DNA of 64,000 nt from Epiperipatus broadwayi. Lineage: Eukaryota; Onychophora; Udeonychophora; Euonychophora; Peripatidae. This document shows, one piece after another, positions 59,177 to 64,000 of the stretch (position 1 is the first letter of the stretch; the number at the start of each line of letters is the position of its first letter). Below the pieces are notes generated by a model. The model saw nothing but the letters and a program-made list of their open reading frames with translations, was not told the DNA's origin and did not search any database. Location of the stretch: NCBI GenBank assembly GCA_028023455.1, contig JAQFVV010000027.1:8121845-8185844 (forward strand). The letters run 5' to 3'. Position numbers and translations under genes: made by a program.

Positions 59177-59325
59177 ATAATTGTCTTTTCTCTTGATGGT
59201 TCTTTTTGTTGTCTATTTAACATTTTCTTAATAACAGCTGATGGATAACCATTTTTTCGTGTTAGTTCTATATAGATCTTTTCTTTTTCCAAATCACTGG
59301 TTTCTGAAGAAACTTCTTTTGCTCA
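59177..59325. repeat. Penelope pseudo-LTR segment, high-coordinate copy
   Basis: Partner of 56369-56518. RTE sequence (AATTACTGGAGCTTTTCCC, equivalent to RTE 2915-2940) begins right after it. Confidence 0.85.
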
Positions 59326-61098
59326 ACTTCAATTACTGGAGCTTTTCCCTTATTCAGACTTAATTGCATCCCACATTATTTAAAATGTGGAGAAATTTAG
59401 ATGTAATTACTATAGGAAATATTTTTTCATTTTTTATTAATATGTAACTCTTTATAGAAGTCTTTCACACATTTCATGATGTCATCCCCCTTTTTAATAA
59501 TAGTTTCATCTTTTCTTATTGCAGAAATAACTTTACTTCTCACCCTAAGATGTGCTTCTAAGACTTTTATTCTTTTATAGCATGTATTGAAAATTCAGTT
59601 ATATTCCTATTCACTTTACTCATATCAATTTACAAACACTAAATATTCAATTCTTTTCAATGGATCATTTTTACAAAGGTTCATATTTCTTCTTTCTTTC
59701 ATATACTGTTTTGCCTCAGTAAAAACCATTAGTGATAAATTGCTTCTTGTTTGCCAGCTTTTTTGCAATTCTTGATAGTATATCAGTTATCTTATTAATT
59801 TGATTCAAGTCTGAACTTTGTAAATCCTAATTTAAATTCATTGAAACTGAAGGTTAGGAATATCAACTGTGAATATTATTTTTCTTAATATTTTTTGTTT
59901 CTCTAGTTTTGTATTAACAAGTATATTACACCTCACTAAAATACTCACTTCCTGTGTAGAATTTATTAAGAACATCACTATCTTAAAATACATATTTTCT
60001 ATTAGTCAAAATATAATCCAATTCTGCTGTACCTACATTTTGACACATCCATGTCCATTTCTGTTTAGCATTTTGCTCAAAGAAGAATTCATAATATACA
60101 GTTTTTATTTTTATGAAAACTCCGCAAGCCTGGATTTCTATCACATAACTGAATGTATCCACAGCACTTTCATCTTTCAATTATCTGCGAATTCTAACAT
60201 TAAAGTTTTGCATGGCAATTTTAAAATGTTATTTGATCTTACCAAAAACATTGTGTATATCCATATAAAAAATTCTCTACTTCATCACAATAAGAAATTG
60301 TTGGGGCATAAACCTGAATTATCTGCATTTGGTATCTACTATTAAATTAAATAACTAATCTTACCATTCTGTTTGATACCCCATCAATCTCCACAATGTT
60401 GTTCTTCCACTTTTTATTTATAATGAGCCCTATCAACTTGTACTTTTAATATTTGTGCCTTCATAGTAAAGTATATGTCCATCTTTTAAATCAATTGTCT
60501 CATCACTTTTTCTTCTAATATCACAAAGTTCAACAATATCCCAGTCAATATCAGAAGCTCTTCTTCCAATGCATGCTTCCTTCACTTGAAAGTATTCTGC
60601 AGTTATAGGTAAGTAAATAAAAGGTTGACATTAAATGGCAACCTGAGTTCACAGTCAGATTCTTAATATCTTTCATCTTTGGCCATCAACCACTGCCTTG
60701 GACAACTTCACAATATCCTTAAGAGTTGTAATTTAGTTTTGTTTTTCATGATTGTAAATATCTATTTTTAAAAAAAATAATAAAGATTATCATTTATATA
60801 TCCATTCATCGTGCCTACACAAGAAAAATCAACTGATAGTTAAAAACTATCAGGCAATTGAGAAGAAAGACCATGATGTTTCCTGATCTTAAACTCAAAG
60901 ATGAATAAACTCACCATGCTGGACGATGCATGTTGATAAGCAGCCCATTCATGTTTGTTTATTATATGAATAATCACATAGTAATAATAGCTATCATGAC
61001 AAGAACATATAGAGTTAACAGTAAGAATCTGTTCTGTTTGTTTCTTCTAAAGTTTCAAGAAGGAATCAAATAGTCAACTTCCAGTTAACAGCTAACTA

Positions 61099-62445
61099 CC
61101 TTTGCAATCAATGGTGCACTATCAACAATGATACTAGTTGTGTCTCACCCCCCCCCCTTAATCTTTCCCTTCATCATATATTTCTCATAGTTTCATAATT
61201 TGTCTATTGTTATTATTTCATATATACACTCTGTCCATATACATAAAGAATTATTTCACCTACTTATTAGTAAAGAAATCCAGTTCAACTAAAGTTCCAT
61301 TTTAATCTGGCTTGTTGCAGACATTTGATGATAATGGATATTTAAACAATCACAAATAAATACAAATGTAAATTAATCTGCTTTAAAAGATGTTAAAAAT
61401 AATAACTATTTGCCTGCATTTATAGTTTATATCGTTTAATTGAAATTTTAATAACGATTAATTTACATTTTGTATTCATTTGCGATTGTTTAAGTACATG
61501 TTACCATTATATATCTATGACAAACTAGATTAAGATGAGACCCGCTGTTTCTGGTTGTTGCTAAGAAACTACGAAATACTGTTGTTATTGAAGTGGATTA
61601 CTTTATCGGTACTTGGATGACATACTTCTTTGCATATTTTTGCAAATAACATTATGCGCTGGATATTTCCTGAATTACAGTGGAATTTTTAAAAGATTTT
61701 TAAAAAAATATTTAAAGGATCAAACTCAATCAAACTGGTTGCAAATAGATTTTCTACTTAAGATTAGCCTAATGCAAATTTACAGACCAATAAACAGTTA
61801 GCTAGGTTCGTTGGCAAGTCAAAGGAACATCTTAACAACTATGCCAAAGGGCTTTTAATTATGTATGAATTAATATGAGCTAATTATTCAATATTCTGAA
61901 CATTAGTTCTGCTAATGATATCTAACTTTTATGTTAATACTAATGACGAAGCAATATACATGAGAAGCATATTGCAATTCCTTTAATTTGATTATTTTGT
62001 TTGTATTATAAAGCTGATTGCTATCAGGGCCCATATATTTTAAGTGCTTTTATTAAAAATATCAAATTTATTCTTTTCATCTGATTCAGCTTATCACAAA
62101 TGATGGTAAGTGCCCCATATCTCTGCTACTAACTTTTTCTCAGATTGTCTACAGTATCCCATGGTATTTTAATACCATATTAATCCCTTAATTGGAAATA
62201 CTAATCAAGCAAACTGGAAATAAATATTTGTCCTGATGTAGGTTGAGATTTCTGCCCAATGGTAAGGTGGGTTATCTAGTTAATAAGGTATTACAATGAA
62301 GCAATAAAACTGATCACCTCATTAGTAGTAGTTTTGACATTGCTTGCAGTCCCTTAACACAATTTATTTTCGCATCTCAATATTTATAAAATTTTATTCA
62401 TATACATTTGCGAACTTCAACAAACATCACTCTTATCTAAACAAA
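61099..62445. other. anonymous AT-rich sequence
   Basis: A C-run lies at about 61148. The frame at 61613-61801 has no motif. No METTL2 exon could be recognised here. Confidence 0.4.
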
Positions 62446-62449
62446 CTGT

Positions 62450-62950
62450 AAATACAGGCAAAACTCTCCATATAGTAGTGCCATTCTGTGCAAACTAGAG
62501 AAATCAATGAATGCAAGAAGATTTGTGCATAAAATCCCTATCTAGTATCTACTTATCTAATATCCCAGACTAATTTCTAGCTTGTGGCTTTCATCAATGA
62601 GGAGCTTTGAATCTGAATGCACTGCACCTACATCTTAGGTTCTAATGCAATCCTCTAGCAGTCACTTTTTACCTACTTAGTTAATTATAAAGCTGTGAGT
62701 CCAAAATAAAAACATAAGGTTTTCAATCCAAGTTCATTCAATTGTATATTGTATATAGATCCTAAGATGTAGGTGAAGTGCTCTCAGATCCAAAGCTCCT
62801 CACTGATGAAAGTCACAAACAAGAAACTAGTTTGCAAATATTGGATGAGTAAAGTATTAGATAGGGATTTTATGCACACACCTTCTTGCATCCACTGATT
62901 ACTCTGGCTTGCACTGATTGGCACTACTATTTGGAGTGTTGTCTCTGTTC
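62450..62950. repeat. T-family inverted pair
   Basis: The left half is minus-oriented, with hammerhead at 62612-62553 (TTGATGA, AGC/GCT stem II, GAAA, TTAGTC). The right half is plus-oriented, with CTGATGA (62802-62808), GAAACTAG and a distal ATCCAA/TTGGAT stem I still pairable, but a broken stem II. GGCAAAACTCTCCATATAGT opens the pair near 62458. Confidence 0.75.
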
Positions 62951-64000
62951 TAACAATTTGTGTAAATGTACAAAATGTTGATCATATGATAAATTACAAA
63001 TAGTTACAATGTACTGTCTGCAACAAAAAAAGTCCAACTAGACAGTTTTAGCTTACAACTTCTTTGTCTTTACTTTCAAACGTTATAGAATTTTTGTAGC
63101 ACTACTTTACTTGGTTACCTCATTCAAATGATCAGGTGTTCATAAACCGAAATTAATTTCAATATTTAAAAAGTTACTCTGGTTACAGATTTTTTTCGTC
63201 TATAATTCCCAACATTCTCCTTTTGCAGGGCTTTGATACACATCTTCATCCACAACTCAATGCTACTTCTTTCTGGGTTTTGAATGTTGCAATTATTTAA
63301 ATTTCTGGACAATGGCAAGCTTCATCTGATGAATCAATCATCAAGAGATGAATATATTTTTGAAATTGAGTATAAAGATGTGATATCCCTTGTTTCCTAC
63401 ATTAATATGGAATAATCTAGTAAAAAAGTTCTAACTTTTTATATATATTTCAGTTTTCTCTTTGACGGGATTTTGTCCATCTTGGATTAGATATTGTAAC
63501 ACAATAATTCCATTATATATGTTTGTTTAGAGATCCCCCCCTCCCAGGTCAAGAATTGAATGAGGAACTTTTGCATCGCAAACAGCAAATTCTACAGTGA
63601 GGAAGTACTTATTATATGCTAAAAGTAGACTCGACTTTTAGACACTTTTTAAATTTTAACTTTTAATAAAATTATCAGATTCAAATGTTAATTAACCACT
63701 TTTAAAAATTCGCTTCCTTTTTTTTTTTTTTTTGACACTAATACAAAAAAAAAGTGTTTGTGTGCGCGTGCATGTAAGGCTTTTTTTTTTTCTTAATTAA
63801 CTGTCTAATGAAAATGACTGCAGATTTATTCCGTCAGTTCATAAATCTTGCAGACGACTGGAATCAATTAAATAAACAAAAAATGGTTTATAAAGTAAAT
63901 TTTAAAGAAATTAAAAAACGTTTTACATTTTAAATTACAAATATTTGTCTACCTAAAGAGACCCTCTCTTCCGGAATCATTCCCTCTTCAACAAATCAAA
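62951..64000. other. anonymous sequence at the right edge
   Basis: T-runs at 63718-63734 and 63781-63791. No exon was recognised. Confidence 0.4.

Larger units (their letters stand above)
56369..59325 (-). mobile_element. Penelope-like element, circularly permuted, nested in the old RTE
   Basis: Read on the minus strand: linker, GIY-YIG domain, 3' UTR, then a new 5' part, RT domain, and the linker again. So the terminal linker segments (59177-59322 and 56369-56518) are direct repeats of about 148 bp, and the C-terminal domain lies upstream of the N-terminal one. This is what a head-to-tail tandem of two Penelope copies, both cut at similar points, would leave (the pseudo-LTR structure known for this group). 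RTE sequence resumes immediately at both borders. Confidence 0.85.
54955..61098 (-). pseudogene. older RTE copy, interrupted by a Penelope-like element
   Basis: The whole length is collinear with the intact RTE at 1481-4778: 3' end and RT part at 54955-56368, endonuclease part at 59326-60740, 5' UTR at about 60740-61098. It has many frameshifts and stops. Recognisable pieces include KAFDSTNISKVIKALDHQNI (near 56010) and WTW..NVGTAELDYILTNRK (near 60020). No target-site duplication was recognised. It lies upstream of the METTL2-type penultimate exon, within an intron or flank. Confidence 0.88.

Noticed and set aside
59869-60345. 158-codon plus-strand frame
   Set aside because: Antisense to the decayed RTE endonuclease region; the coding signal is on the minus strand.
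61099-64000. Upstream METTL2 exons
   Set aside because: Searched by eye on the minus strand for the expected FRDYG...LRFK block and not found; they probably lie outside the window.

Overview
The window looks like one stretch of a large, AT-rich, repeat-laden animal genome. Two recognisable host genes appear only as widely spaced 3' exons with consensus splice sites, and the rest is dominated by eukaryotic retroelements: RTE-type and other non-LTR LINEs, a Penelope-like element, a Ty3/Gypsy remnant, tRNA-derived SINEs and many short dispersed families. No prokaryotic operons, ribosome binding sites or CRISPR arrays were seen. The species cannot be fixed from the sequence. The repeat mixture fits a non-model invertebrate, perhaps a mollusc or other lophotrochozoan, but that is inference.

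Layout. 1-4.8 kb: SINE tail, an 83-bp tandem duplication, and a full-length RTE retrotransposon (minus strand) with an intact 980-aa endonuclease/RT ORF and a perfect 12-bp target-site duplication. 5-11.4 kb: a fold-back repeat, a stray copy of the RTE 5' UTR, and dense clusters of two short families called here R and T. 11.9-13.8 kb: a broken LINE (LINE-B). 14-26 kb: mostly anonymous AT-rich DNA with degenerate tandem repeats and SINE fragments. 26.8-27.4 kb: an element with direct repeats and a hammerhead-like core. 28.1-28.6 kb: last exon of a C1GALT1-like galactosyltransferase (plus strand). 30-36 kb: fold-back repeats, a second LINE-B copy, T copies and a third LINE type (LINE-C). 39.7-42.0 kb: decayed Ty3/Gypsy gag-protease. 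42.1-43.4 kb: SINE, direct-repeat element and the best preserved T element. 47.2-54.8 kb: the last two exons of a METTL2-type tRNA m3C methyltransferase (minus strand), separated by a 7.4-kb intron holding LINE, SINE and fold-back debris. 55.0-61.1 kb: an older RTE copy split by a circularly permuted Penelope-like element. 62.4-63.0 kb: an inverted pair of T copies.

The most interesting signal is that several short repeat families carry hammerhead-ribozyme cores. The best case (T family, 43142-43200) has all core residues, a two-part stem I, a stem II with covarying base pairs between copies, a four-base palindromic stem III and a GUC cleavage site. In that element a 426-bp unit begins exactly at the predicted cleavage position, is followed by a partial second unit, and is preceded by a perfect 60-bp inverted copy of its own sequence. 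This is the architecture expected of a retrozyme-like element: non-autonomous, self-cleaving, tandem RNA, probably copied by Penelope-type machinery, a relative of which lies in this window. R and P families show related cores in recurrent head-to-head inverted pairs.

The RTE ORF is the only complete protein-coding gene. The two host genes are incomplete here: upstream C1GALT1 exons were not found to the left, and upstream METTL2 exons probably lie beyond the right edge.
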